A stretch of DNA of 64,000 bases. It comes from Leguminivora glycinivorella (Eukaryota; Arthropoda; Insecta; Lepidoptera; Tortricidae). This document shows, one piece after another, positions 38,001 through 45,129 of this stretch. The notes under the pieces are model-generated. The model did not search any database. It was given only the letters and a program-made list of their open reading frames with translations, and had not been told where the DNA came from. The first letter of the stretch is position 1. Each line of letters opens with the position of its first letter. Location: the NCBI RefSeq assembly GCF_023078275.1, contig NC_062998.1, forward strand, positions 19,543,916 to 19,607,915, read 5' to 3'. The position numbers were made by a program, and so were the translations under genes.

Positions 38001-41000
38001 CGTCCTTGCGGTGTTGCTGGTCCATGATGCGTCGGTTCTCCATGTGCAGCTTCTCGAGCGTGTTGCGCATGTTGTGAAGCTCGCGCTGAGAGCACTGGGC
38101 CTGGAGACGAAATATATTCATTATAGGTAGGTATCTATCAAATTAAAACCAAGTATCTTATCATTATCAGTTGCATTACAGCTGCAGGTGGACAAGCAAA
38201 CCACTTAGGTCCGACCTATTTCGAGCTTCCCTTTTCGAACTTGAATGATGCGCCAGCCAGGTTGGAGAGTTGCTGCGACAGTCCTATGTCACACCGCGGA
38301 CACTGGCGATCAAAAATATATGAAAGAGGCGCGTTCCTACCACACAGTCTAAGCTCGTGTAGGTGAACGCGTACTATGCTTGTATGAGTGAGATATGACA
38401 GGTGGACTGTTCGCGTTTTTGACAGGCGGTAACTGTGAGGTAGCCAAGAGGGGTGGGCGGCACTTTCAGCGACGAGCGGGAGTGGCCATACTGCACGATA
38501 GTACTGTTTATTATACTGTGCCCATGTTGAAGCGCTGTTGCCAGCCCGCCGCTCACGACACTACTCACGCTGACATGCAGAGTTGCATTCATTACTAGCA
38601 GCTGCTAGATATGTTACTCACGCTGCTGTGCAGGGTCGCGTTAAAGTCCAACAGCTGCTGATAAGCCCGCCTCTGGTTGGAGAGCTGTTGCGCCAGCCCC
38701 ATGTTACCGCGCTGTTGCCAGCCCGCCGCTCGCGACAATACTCACGCTACTGTGCAGGGTTGCGTTAAAGTCCAACAGCTGCTGATAAGCCCGCCTCTGG
38801 TTGGAGAGCTGTTGCGCCAGCCCCATGTTACCGCGCTGTTGCCAGCCCGCCGCTCGCGACAATACTCACGCTACTGTGCAGGGTCGCGTTAAAGTCCAAC
38901 AGCTGCTGATAAGCCCGCCTCTGGTTGGAGAGCTGTTGCGCCAGCCCCATGTTACCGCGCTGTTGCCAGCCCGCCGCTCGCGACAATACTCACGCTACTG
39001 TGCAGGGTTGCGTTAAAGTCCAACAGCTGCTGATAAGCCAGCCTCTGGTTGGAGAGCTGTTGCGCCAGCCCCATGTTACCGCGCTGTTGCCAGCCCGCCG
39101 CTCGCGACAATACTCACGCTACTGTGCAGGGTTGCGTTAAAGTCCAACAGCTGCTGATAAGCCAGCCTCTGGTTGGAGAGCTGTTGCGCCAGCCCCATGT
39201 TACCGCGCTGTTGCCAGCCCGCCGCTCGCGACAATACTCACGCTACTGTGCAGGGTTGCGTTAAAGTCCAACAGCTGCTGATAAGCCAGCCTCTGGTTGG
39301 AGAGCTGTTGCGCCAGCCCCATGTTACCGCGCTGTTGCCAGCCCGCCGCTCGCGACAATACTCACGCTACTGTGCAGGGTTGCGTTAAAGTCCAACAGCT
39401 GCTGATAAGCCAGCCTCTGGTTGGAGAGCTGTTGCGCCAGCCCCATGTTCGCCCGCGCCGCCTCCGCGTTGTTGTTGGCCTGCTGATCGCAGAAACTCTG
39501 CTGCTCGCGGCATTTGTCGGCCACGTTGTTCGCCTCTGCTTCTAGCACTTCGTAATCCTTGAAAAAGAAATATCTCAATAAGCTTTTAAAACTGATTTTA
39601 TAATATAGGTTTGGCTAACGAGTATGCTAACCTTGCAGATATAAAGTATGGACAAGTTACAGGACCTACCTCTCTGATGTGTCTAATATCCGTGTCCCTT
39701 TGCCTTAAATTTTCGACAGCAGAAGTCCACATAACCATCATTTGTCTCCTTTGCTCCATACCTTCCATAACCTGAAAAAATGTTAAAGAAAATAAGTACA
39801 TAAGATGGACTTAGCGAAAGAGATTTAATGTATAGAAATATTATATACCTGAACAGATATTCGTTCACACGCCCTCTCTTCAGCACTGAGATTTGACACC
39901 AGCTGATTCAGCCGGTCTAGCATATGATCATGATCTACCTTCAGCTTTTGCCTTTTGGTTTCCAGTGCCTGAATAAAAAAAAATATATAAAATGCATTTC
40001 GTACACAAATAAGTTTCATATTCAATTCATAAACTTTTCAAAAAGTCATTAGATCTTTCAGAATAAGCGGGGATTTTATTTATTAGTAGCTTGTATGGTG
40101 AGTAAATACTTTTGCTTTGGAAAGATCTTGCTTAGTGAACTGTTCAATAGCCGTGATGTCCCCTGAGTTCCGTTCCAGTTGAGCTCGCCATTCCTGCAGT
40201 GCCCCTCGCTCGCCGCAAACTTCGCTCTTTAGAGAATCCGCTTTCTTGAGAAGACGCGCTATGTTGCCTGCAATAACAATTTTGATTGAGTAAAAGATAA
40301 TAAGACCAATAGTTAGCACTCGCAATAAACCCAATTTCACATGCTCATATAATTTTATTTTGTTTTCCATGCAACCGTGTTCCGGCAGAAAATCCTTGAA
40401 ATGCTGACCTTTTAGTTTATGAAACAAAAGGTACTCGTGCCCTTCAGGCATTATATTAGATTATACATATTAAAACCCGAGCAAGGGAAAAAAGATACCA
40501 AAAATGCAACATTCTTTATACATATTAAAAGATACCAAAACTCAACACAAAGGTAATATTAGTTACTATGGAATTTATATGAAATAGTTCTGTACTATCA
40601 ATAAAATAGAAATAGTATCTAAAACCAACTGCTGTCTCTCTTATTCTATTGAGCTTATAATCAGAGGGCGGAATTGCTCATGGCAAAAATCAAACGTCAA
40701 TAGAGTTGGAATGTTAAATTTTATCGACATATTCAGCTATCGATAAATTCAGTCACCTTTTATATTTCTGACTTTAACATTAACCTCTTTGATTAGCTAG
40801 TCGACCATTTGATTTTGACCTCTTTGATTAGATTAAAAGTAAATTGAATGACATTTAATTACCATTTCTGTCACTAGTCCTTTTGCAACTAATTCACGTT
40901 TGAAAAAAATGGTTAATCCAAGACGAAAAACAGCCAACAAATGGATAAAGAAGTATCCTTGTCTTACTTACGTCGAAAACAACTCAACAATATACTGATA

Positions 41001-41844
41001 ATTTCAGTGTAATCGATAGTCGATAAAATTTTACGTTCCAACTCTATTGACGTTTGATTTTTGCCATGAGTAATTCCGCCCTCTGCTTATAATGCTTTAC
41101 GACAACTCAAATTTATATTTAATACCTTGGTATTTGTCAATGCGTTCAGTGAGGTCCTTGTTTTGCTTGTTAGTTGCAGCAACATCTCTGTCAAGGCTGT
41201 CAGCGTCATTGCAGGACAATTGGCGGAGCTTCACCTCTTGTTCTAACTGCTGTTTGTGAGCAAATAGCAGACGCTGAAATATGAATGTTTATACTTATGT
41301 AATTAACATATTAAACATGTAAAATAAAGACTGCGCAGTCTGCATCAGGATACCATCGTTATCGCGCGTGGTCAATGAAAATGCTCCTCGTTACGTAGCA
41401 TAACATGTCGAGCGATCTTCGACAATTTTACGTGTCTTTCCGCGACTCAAATCACTCAAATCAGAAAAATCTTTAGCTAATGATTACAAGCTAAATACTA
41501 ACTGTATTTTCCTGATACTCCGTATGAACATGTTGCTTGTAGTTGTTAAGATCACGAGTTTTTTGGTTTTGAAGCGTAAGCGCTTCCTTCAGCCTCTGTA
41601 TCTCATTTTGTCTGTAACATACACATTTTGTATTGGTACAACTCCTTGAGAAATATAATTGAATAGCCAAGTAATAAGCATGTCATTGTATGCATATGTA
41701 ATTGCTAGTTTCTCACCTATCGATTAAGAGGGTTTCTAGAATTTGGTTATCAGGGTTTGCGAGAGGAATTCTTGTTCCCTGATTCCATCCAAGTGCATCC
41801 AATAGTTGAGTCATATAAGTCGGCGCTTTCTGTTGCTCTGCCAT
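13923..41844 (-). CDS. CCDC39: CCDC39 (FAP59) orthologue, 20 exons joined, 3' end unresolved
   Basis: The product is a long coiled-coil protein. With CCDC40, the family forms the molecular ruler that sets the 96-nm repeat of the ciliary axoneme and anchors inner dynein arms and the nexin-dynein regulatory complex. I traced 20 coding exons with GT-AG borders whose phases all agree, giving 892 codons; the human protein is about 940 residues. The N-terminal Trp-x-x-Gly...Ile-Pro-x-Ala-Asn motif (residues 20-31), the Ala-Met-x-Glu-Arg block (605-609), the Arg-Tyr-Asp-Ile junction (651-654) and the Leu-Glu-x-Thr-Leu block in exon 17 all match CCDC39 in order. Most of the chain is heptad-like and rich in Glu, Lys, Gln, Leu and Arg. 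Introns hold most of the mobile DNA of the window. Exons 13-20 are much more GC-rich than their introns. The C-terminal tail (Ser-rich in the family) is probably around 12593-12771 but could not be joined in phase. Confidence 0.9.
14483..14630 (-). CDS. CCDC39: CCDC39 exon 19 (residues 785-834)
   Basis: Acceptor CATTAG, donor GTTGGT; phase 2 to 0. Lys/Asn-rich coiled coil ending Asp-Asp-Trp-Arg-Ile-Phe-Gln. Confidence 0.86.
15089..15219. mobile_element. 131-bp palindromic MITE
   Basis: Arms of about 45 bp start GGGGGTTACCATGACGTAC, separated by a ~35-bp loop. Confidence 0.8.
15252..15417 (-). CDS. CCDC39: CCDC39 exon 18 (residues 730-784)
   Basis: Acceptor TCCACAG, donor GTGAGT; phase 1 to 2. 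Glu-rich coiled coil that aligns with the second C-terminal coil of CCDC39. Confidence 0.87.
15468..15691 (+). mobile_element. Interspersed repeat R-A, copy 3
   Basis: Same landmarks as 12270-12452; it ends GCGGGCAAAAGCTGG, just beyond the exon 17 array. Confidence 0.75.
15771..16840 (-). repeat. 134-bp tandem array of the exon 17 3' end
   Basis: Eight units at exactly 134-bp spacing (marker at 15822, 15956, 16090, 16224, 16358, 16492, 16626, 16760). The highest lies in the real exon 17. Each unit is 94 bases of exon plus 40 bases of intron and carries both an acceptor-like CTGTACAG and the GTCAGT donor, so every unit looks like a mini-exon. Only a handful of substitutions separate units. 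Confidence 0.95.
16740..16899 (-). CDS. CCDC39: CCDC39 exon 17 (residues 677-729), parent of the 134-bp array
   Basis: Acceptor GAACAG, donor GTCAGT; phase 0 to 1. The Ile-Ser-Ala-Leu-Glu-Ala-Thr-Leu block matches CCDC39. The last 94 bases plus 40 bases of the next intron are repeated seven more times downstream (15771-16739). Confidence 0.87.
17449..20470. repeat. Palindromic satellite array, 12 forward + 12 inverted units
   Basis: Units of about 100 bp contain TGACTGTCACTTTGACAC, GTCATGGGTGTCGT and CCAAAATTAATGACCAAT. Twelve run forward (17885-19060) and twelve run inverted (19080-20325). Outer flanks share TCTGATGATGGAGCCAGA: two copies at the left (17464, 17586) and one inverted at the right (~20434). 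Non-coding; open frames across it are chance. Confidence 0.92.
20623..20698 (-). CDS. CCDC39: CCDC39 exon 16 (residues 651-676)
   Basis: Acceptor TTTACAG, donor GTTAGT; phase 2 to 0. Starts Arg-Tyr-Asp-Ile, matching the conserved non-coil loop of the family, with an acidic Gly/Ser linker after it. It is separated from exon 15 by a 9-kb intron full of mobile DNA. Confidence 0.87.
20737..21002 (+). pseudogene. 3' end of a non-LTR retrotransposon
   Basis: The frame reads Gly-His-Leu-Glu-Arg-Met, Gly-Arg-Pro-Gly-Gly and Arg-Gly-Arg-Pro-Arg. After an in-frame stop it continues Asn-Trp-Arg-x-x-Ala-Gln-Asp-Arg-x-x-Trp to a final stop, the usual C-terminus of insect endonuclease/RT proteins. It ends in a TAAG microsatellite tail. 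Confidence 0.75.
21034..21211 (+). mobile_element. Interspersed repeat R-A, copy 4
   Basis: Landmarks AATATTATAAATGGGAAAG and GCGAAGCCGCGGGCAAAAG. Confidence 0.8.
22978..27041. mobile_element. 4.06-kb element with ~1.08-kb inverted arms
   Basis: Arms 22978-24057 and 25974-27041 are nearly identical inverses, with ends TAGTAAGGCGGCG and its inverse. CAT flanks both sides (22975-22977, 27042-27044). Removing the element rejoins the RT frame between His-Asp and Gly-Leu-Ser. The core (24058-25973) holds an RT fragment but no recognisable transposase. Confidence 0.85.
24975..25395 (-). pseudogene. Endonuclease/RT C-terminal fragment
   Basis: The frame includes Arg-Leu-Val-Arg-Ala-Leu, Leu-Leu-Tyr-Gly-Ala-Glu-Thr-Trp-Thr and Glu-Met-Trp-Cys, typical of the region after the RT in insect non-LTR elements. 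It is frameshifted at about 25190 and lies in the core of the long-armed element. Confidence 0.75.
28016..29042. mobile_element. 1.03-kb palindromic element
   Basis: Arms of about 485 bp meet around a ~55-bp loop (28502-28558). The ends read AGCCGTGTTTGCATAGAAAA. No coding frame. Confidence 0.9.
29393..29435 (-). repeat. Decayed copy of the exon 15 3' region
   Basis: About 40 bases resemble the exon 15 stretch at 29745-29785 (shared GATGCGGTTCTCGCGCTCTT-like core with substitutions). Confidence 0.5.
29561..29700. mobile_element. 140-bp MITE with TAA target duplication
   Basis: Inverted ends CCCCCTTATTCATAAACGTT and its inverse, flanked by TAA on both sides. A decayed relative is at 36179-36290. 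Confidence 0.88.
29730..29869 (-). CDS. CCDC39: CCDC39 exon 15 (residues 605-650)
   Basis: Acceptor TAACAG, donor GTGAGG; phase 0 to 2. Begins Ala-Met-Asn-Glu-Arg and ends Asp-Gln-Leu-Lys-Lys-Arg, aligning closely with CCDC39 in the region just before its conserved Arg-Tyr-Glu-Ile. A 140-bp MITE lies 30 bases beyond the donor. Confidence 0.9.
30080..30480 (-). repeat. Three decayed copies of the exon 14 3' end
   Basis: The best copy (30373-30480) keeps about 105 bases of exon 14 and the GTGAGT donor but has a 1-base indel. Shorter, more diverged copies lie near 30272-30312 and 30084-30130. Confidence 0.75.
30170..30250. mobile_element. MITE half copy, family of 171-307
   Basis: Only the right end is clear, with ATCCGATAT and GTGAAAATGCACT. 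Confidence 0.5.
30545..30739 (-). CDS. CCDC39: CCDC39 exon 14 (residues 540-604)
   Basis: Acceptor TTCCAG, donor GTGAGT; 65 codons, phase 0. GC-rich coiled coil. Its 3' part with the donor has three decayed copies at 30080-30480. Confidence 0.86.
30953..31082 (-). CDS. CCDC39: CCDC39 exon 13 (residues 496-539)
   Basis: Acceptor TTTGTAG, donor GTCTGT; phase 2 to 0. Very GC-rich, Ala/Arg/Leu-rich coiled coil. Confidence 0.82.
31128..32150 (+). mobile_element. Dispersed 554-bp repeat, copy 3, interrupted
   Basis: Same ends as 3851-4402, split by the element at 31301-31788. Confidence 0.88.
31301..31788. mobile_element. piggyBac-type non-autonomous element
   Basis: Ends CCCTTAAATG and CATTTAAGGG are flanked by TTAA at 31297-31300 and 31789-31792. 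The uninterrupted repeat copies show the empty site. No transposase. Confidence 0.9.
32243..32340 (-). CDS. CCDC39: CCDC39 exon 12 (residues 464-495)
   Basis: Acceptor GTTTCAG, donor GTCAAC; phase 0 to 2. Weakly conserved linker, supported mainly by phase and open frame. Confidence 0.75.
32345..32640. repeat. Interspersed repeat shared with the flanks of 6196-7119
   Basis: AGAGGATCGAGTATT and CTATACGGAGTTACATATG occur here and around 6181-6195 and 7131-7160. Confidence 0.6.
32668..32882 (+). repeat. Interspersed repeat, copy 1
   Basis: Shares CACTCCGCGATTCTATCGCC, GGCCGCGAGTTCGCGGCC and AGAATGGCGGCATTTTGTGA with 46169-46392. Confidence 0.8.
33300..33388 (-). CDS. CCDC39: CCDC39 exon 11 (residues 434-463)
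   Basis: Acceptor GTTTCAG, donor GTGAGT; phase 1 to 0. Lys- and Leu-rich coiled coil ending Ser-Leu-Tyr-Asn-Ile, which aligns with the Asp-Leu-Tyr-Phe-Ile stretch of CCDC39. Confidence 0.86.
33450..33979. mobile_element. hAT-type MITE, A/T-tract rich
   Basis: Ends TAGGGTTGC and its inverse are flanked by GGTCTAAC at 33442-33449 and 33980-33987 (8-bp duplication). The interior has many A8/T8 runs. Confidence 0.85.
34591..34849. mobile_element. Palindromic MITE
   Basis: Arms of about 95 bp include ACGGTCCCCTGAGTCACGCT and its inverse. Confidence 0.85.
34914..35040 (-). CDS. CCDC39: CCDC39 exon 10 (residues 392-433)
   Basis: Acceptor TTTGTAG, donor GTAGAC; phase 0 to 1. Matches the Asn-x-x-Leu-x-x-Gln...Gln-Gln-Lys segment of the family. 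Confidence 0.86.
35330..35700 (+). pseudogene. Non-LTR retrotransposon 3' end
   Basis: The frame reads Met-Glu-Arg-Asn-Met-Leu-Gly-Val, Gly-His-Val-Arg-Arg-Met, Gly-Lys-Arg-Trp-Arg-Asp-Asp-Leu and Ala-Gln-Gln-Trp to a stop at 35688, followed by an A-run. A related fragment lies at 57637-57790. Confidence 0.85.
36179..36290. mobile_element. Decayed MITE, family of 29561-29700
   Basis: It keeps CCCGCTTATTCATAAACGTT at the left; the right end is lost. Confidence 0.65.
36392..37175 (-). mobile_element. Interspersed repeat R-A, copy 5, interrupted
   Basis: Parts 36392-36527 and 37085-37175 are separated by the 36528-37084 insertion. Confidence 0.8.
36528..37084 (-). mobile_element. Dispersed 554-bp repeat, copy 4
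   Basis: Near identical to 7857-8410, inserted in an A-tract of an R-A repeat. Confidence 0.9.
37203..37292 (-). CDS. CCDC39: CCDC39 exon 9 (residues 362-391)
   Basis: Acceptor TTTCCAG, donor GTTAGT; 30 codons, phase 0. Coiled coil. An interspersed repeat ends about 28 bases beyond the donor. Confidence 0.85.
37479..37609. mobile_element. MITE with TA target duplication
   Basis: Ends CAGTCACCGGCATAAACAAG and a near inverse, flanked by TA: Tc1/mariner type. Confidence 0.75.
37795..37955 (+). repeat. Interspersed repeat R-B, copy 1
   Basis: Landmarks GATTTTCA...AACACTCCC and ACCCCGTCGTTTTTGCGTCG. Copies: 46506-46700, 47436-47690, 58610-58805. Confidence 0.75.
37975..38100 (-). CDS. CCDC39: CCDC39 exon 8 (residues 320-361)
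   Basis: Acceptor CTCCAG, donor GTGCTT; 42 codons, phase 0. Coiled coil with an Asn-Arg-Arg-Ile-Met-Asp-Gln segment. Confidence 0.87.
38262..38600 (-). repeat. Older exon 7 end copy split by an interspersed repeat
   Basis: Diverged pieces of the 124-bp unit lie at about 38262-38290 and 38523-38590. Between them is a ~235-bp interspersed repeat that recurs in inverted orientation at about 49499-49745. The order implies a duplication older than the insertion. Confidence 0.65.
38620..39440 (-). repeat. 124-bp tandem array of the exon 7 3' end
   Basis: Seven near-identical units spaced exactly 124 bp apart (marker positions 38677, 38801, 38925, 39049, 39173, 39297, 39421). The highest is the real exon 7. 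Each unit has the last 84 bases of the exon, the GTGAGT donor and 40 bases of intron. 124 is not a multiple of three. Units differ by a few substitutions only. Confidence 0.95.
39366..39557 (-). CDS. CCDC39: CCDC39 exon 7 (residues 256-319), parent of the 124-bp array
   Basis: Acceptor TTCAAG, donor GTGAGT; 64 codons, phase 0. Asn- and Gln-rich coiled coil. The last 84 bases plus 40 bases of intron 7 are repeated six more times just downstream (38620-39365). Confidence 0.88.
39670..39771 (-). CDS. CCDC39: CCDC39 exon 6 (residues 222-255)
   Basis: Acceptor TTTTCAG, donor GTAGGT; 34 codons, phase 0. Met-rich, with Met-Trp and Gln-Arg-Asp-Thr-Asp-Ile, matching the Lys-Gln-Trp...Lys-Arg-Asp-Gly-Asp-Ile block of the family. 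Confidence 0.88.
39849..39968 (-). CDS. CCDC39: CCDC39 exon 5 (residues 182-221)
   Basis: Acceptor TATTCAG, donor GTATAT; exactly 40 codons, phase 0 at both ends. It is coiled coil with a single Cys near its end. Confidence 0.87.
40110..40267 (-). CDS. CCDC39: CCDC39 exon 4 (residues 129-181)
   Basis: Acceptor ATTGCAG, donor GTATTT; phase 1 to 0. It contains Leu-Gln-Glu-Trp-Arg-Ala-Gln-Leu, matching the Trp-centred coiled-coil block of CCDC39. Confidence 0.87.
40662..41085. mobile_element. hAT-type MITE in CCDC39 intron 3
   Basis: Inverted ends CAGAGGGCGGAATT and its inverse are flanked by CTTATAAT at 40654-40661 and 41086-41093. Arms include CAAACGTCAATAGAGTTGGA. Confidence 0.88.
41126..41273 (-). 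CDS. CCDC39: CCDC39 exon 3 (residues 80-128)
   Basis: Acceptor TTTCAG, donor GTATTA; the exon runs from phase 0 to phase 1. It is a charged coiled coil, ending Ile-Asp-Lys-Tyr-Gln. Confidence 0.87.
41503..41611 (-). CDS. CCDC39: CCDC39 exon 2 (residues 43-79)
   Basis: The acceptor ends TTACAG and the donor is GTTAGT. The exon completes an Arg codon from exon 1 and ends in phase 0. It is coiled coil, starting Gln-Asn-Glu-Ile-Gln-Arg-Leu. Confidence 0.87.
41717..41844 (-). CDS. CCDC39: CCDC39 exon 1 (residues 1-42)
   Basis: The ATG is at 41844-41842 and the donor is GTGAGA at 41716; the exon leaves phase 2. It encodes the conserved start segment with Leu-Gly-Trp-Asn-Gln-Gly, Ile-Pro-Leu-Ala-Asn and Asn-x-x-Leu-Glu, the best family signature in the gene. 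Confidence 0.9.
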
Positions 41845-42636
41845 TATTAACACTAAAGAAATAAACTAAATTAATCTCTAAAAAATATGGCAATAGTTAG
41901 ATCGATATTGATTGCTTCGTAATACCACGACAACCATATAACATCAAATAACAAATTAGAAAACTAATCCGCCATAACGTGTATTTAAAAACAAATATGA
42001 CATTGACGTTTGACATGTGAATAACAAAGCCATAAAGTTCCGTTCAGGAACGGTTTGAAAAACGCGTGTAAAGGTGGCTATAGACTTTTGGCTTAGAGCA
42101 ATAGTCTGTTACGTCATGATTTGCATAATAATAATGGCGCTATAATGTATTACCACCTGATTACCACACCAGTTAAGGAAAGAGCTGAAAAATTGAAATG
42201 ACAATATGTACTGTAAAACGTTGTACTATACATATGCGAATAAGTAATTCGCAACCCAAAACTGCAAAATATGTCGCACTTGTATCTTTATATGTACTAA
42301 TTTTACAGATCATTAATTCGACGATACTATTAATTACAGTCATAAACCTTGACGTATAAATAACAACCTATTGTCATAACACTCATAACTTTTACACGTA
42401 ACGATTAATCTAAATCTTTAATTATGTAAAACCTTAGGGGTGTCCCAGATGTAATGAGACATATTAAAGTGTAGCTGGCTAAAAATTGTTTTAAAAGGAA
42501 ATAAGTTTTAGTGTCAAGGTGTTTATGGTTTCGCTATCTGTCATTTAAAGCGGGAATTTTGATATTAGTCGATTATGTTATTTATTAAATAAAACTCCTC
42601 CTACTTCCATCAGAGTGGCACCGGATAAATAATAGT

Positions 42637-42770
42637 ACATTGTGCAACAAGGGGAGGAAGTTGAATATTACTAACGAGAGTAAGTTAAATCGCGACGGCT
42701 TGCCGGAGCGATTAAAAGACTCGAGTTAGTAATATTCATACTCCCCGAGTTACACACAATGTTTTTCATC
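42637..42770. repeat. Hairpin repeat, inverted copy of 2939-3064
   Basis: Contains TAAATCGCGACGGCTTGCCG, the inverse of the stretch at about 3000-3030. Confidence 0.7.
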
Positions 42771-43020
42771 ACATTTGAGAGAAAAATACAGAGGAAACAG
42801 TCATAAGGCAAAACCTTCAACCGGCGGCGTTGCGACCAGTAGTGTATCTTGATCTACATCCGATTATTCATATTAAATCCATTGTTTTTGATAACAAACA
42901 CTTTTTAAACGAAAACAAACACGAAAATACTGCATATAAATTAAATGCAACGTTCAAAAAAGCATATAAATCATATAATTGAACTAAAATTGTACTTTAT
43001 TTTGATCTGTTGTACTCTCC

Positions 43021-43033
43021 GTTGCTAGGCAAC
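43021..43033. promoter_or_regulatory. RFX X-box-like motif
   Basis: GTTGCTAGGCAAC is a perfect 5-bp inverted repeat around TAG and fits the RYYNYY-N-RRNRAC X-box pattern bound by RFX factors, which drive ciliary genes. It is 1.18 kb upstream of the CCDC39 ATG, inside a short GC-rich island (43018-43070). No 5' UTR exon was identified, so the distance to the promoter is unknown. Confidence 0.5.
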
Positions 43034-43784
43034 GGTGGGTGCCTCGCGTACGCCCGCGGTCAAGCGCGAATAGAGAGCATATTGTCAGATTGTAAATTAT
43101 AACAATTTATCTGAGTTAAATTTTACGAAATAAATGCAAAACACACTGAAATAATTGTAAAACATAAATAAAATGCATTTTTCATACCGTATAATATATT
43201 TTACAGTTTAATAGTAAAATTTTGGTTGTGTAATAAAAATCCTTGGCATATTGAAACATCCTTTGCCTGAAGTATTGTACGGATTATATAAATTTTTAAA
43301 ACTAAATCCATTATTCCCTTGGGAATAAAATAGTACATTATGCTTCAGTACACGTAGACGCAATGATACCTTTAAACAGCAAATGTGATGAAAAAAATAT
43401 GAAAGTCTATAAAATATATGCTGAATGAAAAAAGACTCTGGGTTTAAAAGCATATGTGAAACAATCGGATCCTAGAGTTTAAAACAGTCAACCCTCGCTA
43501 CGAAGTTGGAGTGAGTAGGGTCGGGAATGGGGTGAGATGGGAAGAATGCATATTTATTTACCTACAAAAAATAATTTAAAGTGTAACATGTCTAAGTACT
43601 ATAATAATCTAATTTAAGTACCTCAAATATATGTATTATCAAAATGTACACAAATATGACAAAAATCCTTAACCAACGTATATTTGGCAGTATCAATTGA
43701 TTTTGTTTTATAATGTTGTCGAGGGGGGCAGATTTCAAGCACTATGATCAATTTAGAATTTTAATGGCGGATATACACTTACAA

Positions 43785-43862
43785 AAATTGTCATAGGTGT
43801 CGTTTTTAGGTTTTCAAGAGTGCTGATACCAAAACTGGTGTCTAATTTGGCATCCAACATGT
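43785..43862 (+). repeat. Diverged single unit of the 17449-20470 satellite
   Basis: Resembles GTCATGGGTGTCGT...GTGCTGATTCCAAAATT with substitutions; about 24 kb from the array. Confidence 0.55.
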
Positions 43863-44192
43863 CCCTTTCTAGATAAGTAAACTTAAGCAAACCAATGTAC
43901 GTATTTTGAAATAATATTAAAATCAGGAAAATTAAAAAGACCCTACCCGCCTTAAAAATAGGTACCTTTACGTTTTTGGAATTTGATATACCGAAAAATA
44001 TAATTTAACTTGTGTTGTGCTATAAATCGTCACGTATGAATTTATCATATGTACCAAACTTGAAATGCGGCCAAAAGAATATGTGCGCTGTTTTCCCAAA
44101 ATAACTCATTAGAAGTTTAGTTTCGCGCTGTCTAACGCAGTATACTGCCGCCCCTGAAGAATAAAACGAATAAATTAGTAATTACAAGGACT

Positions 44193-45066
44193 ATGAGCGC
44201 AGATGCAGCATCATTACCCTGTCCGATATGTTTTCAAAGTGGCGTTTTCGAGTCAGTGCAATCACTCAGGGATCGGTTAATACACGTGTCTACTAACAAA
44301 ATATTATGCCCTGTTTGTCAAGAAGAGGTATGTGGGCTAGACAAATTAACTATTCATTTGTTTACTCATGTAAAGTTAATTAATACAAGGGATTTAAGCG
44401 AGAAAAATAATGAATTAACTGAAACCTGTAAACCAATAAAAGCAAACATTCCAGTCACCTCTACTCAACAGAAGAAATCCAGAACGTCGACCGCTAAAAA
44501 TAAACCATCAACATCTACGGCAAATGCACCCGTGAAATTTGTCAAGATATGTCCAAAGTTGCCAGTAATGCCCGCAAATACGGCACCAGTATTATTAGAC
44601 ACGTCACGCGAACCGGCTGAAGGTGGAGTTCAAGAGGTGGTACTTAATGTATCTTCGATTAAGAAGGAAAAGTCGCAGTTGCAAGCCAACACAACCTGTG
44701 ATATTTGTGGTATCCAATTCGTCGACGAAATAATTCTAAGAATGCATAGATGCCTCATACACAATATTGACGATAATTCTAATCACAGCATTTCAAGATA
44801 TCAATGTCATTTATGTCCAAAAAACTTCAAGATGAGGGGATCCCTTATGGTTCACTTGCGAGTAGCACATTACGGATTTCAGTCCGACACCAGCGGCGCG
44901 CAAACCGACACAGCAAACGAAGCTGGCCCCGGCAATCACCATTTGGCTGCAAACGATAATCCTAGCAATTACGAGAGGAATGACAATAAACAATGGCAAT
45001 GTGATGTTTGTCGAAAATGTTTTACCACAAAATATTTTCTGAAAAAGCATAAGCGTCTTCATACAG
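44193..45066 (+). CDS. C2H2 zinc-finger protein, exon 1 (residues 1-291)
   Basis: First coding exon of a 548-residue protein assembled from four exons (44193-45066, 47174-47371, 47923-48026, 48223-48693; all phases agree). It likely acts in the nucleus as a DNA-binding regulator; the target is unknown. This exon holds an N-terminal pair of Cys knuckles (residues ~9-50, the second being Cys-x2-Cys-x12-His-x3-His), a Lys/Ser/Thr/Pro-rich linker (70-165), two fingers at about 169-192 and 204-227, another linker, and the finger at 269-289 that ends with the Thr-Gly linker cut by the donor at 45067. Start chosen as the first ATG of the open frame. No ZAD or BTB domain is recognisable. Not assignable to a named orthologue. 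Confidence 0.88.
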
Positions 45067-45129
45067 GTTAAATTCATTGGTATTCGTTTGAGAGATAATT
45101 TATACTAACATGTGCGATGCGAGAATGTC

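Noticed and set aside
38677..39545. Repeated 71-residue plus-strand frames
   Set aside because: Antisense of the exon 7 array, arising from the 124-bp repetition.
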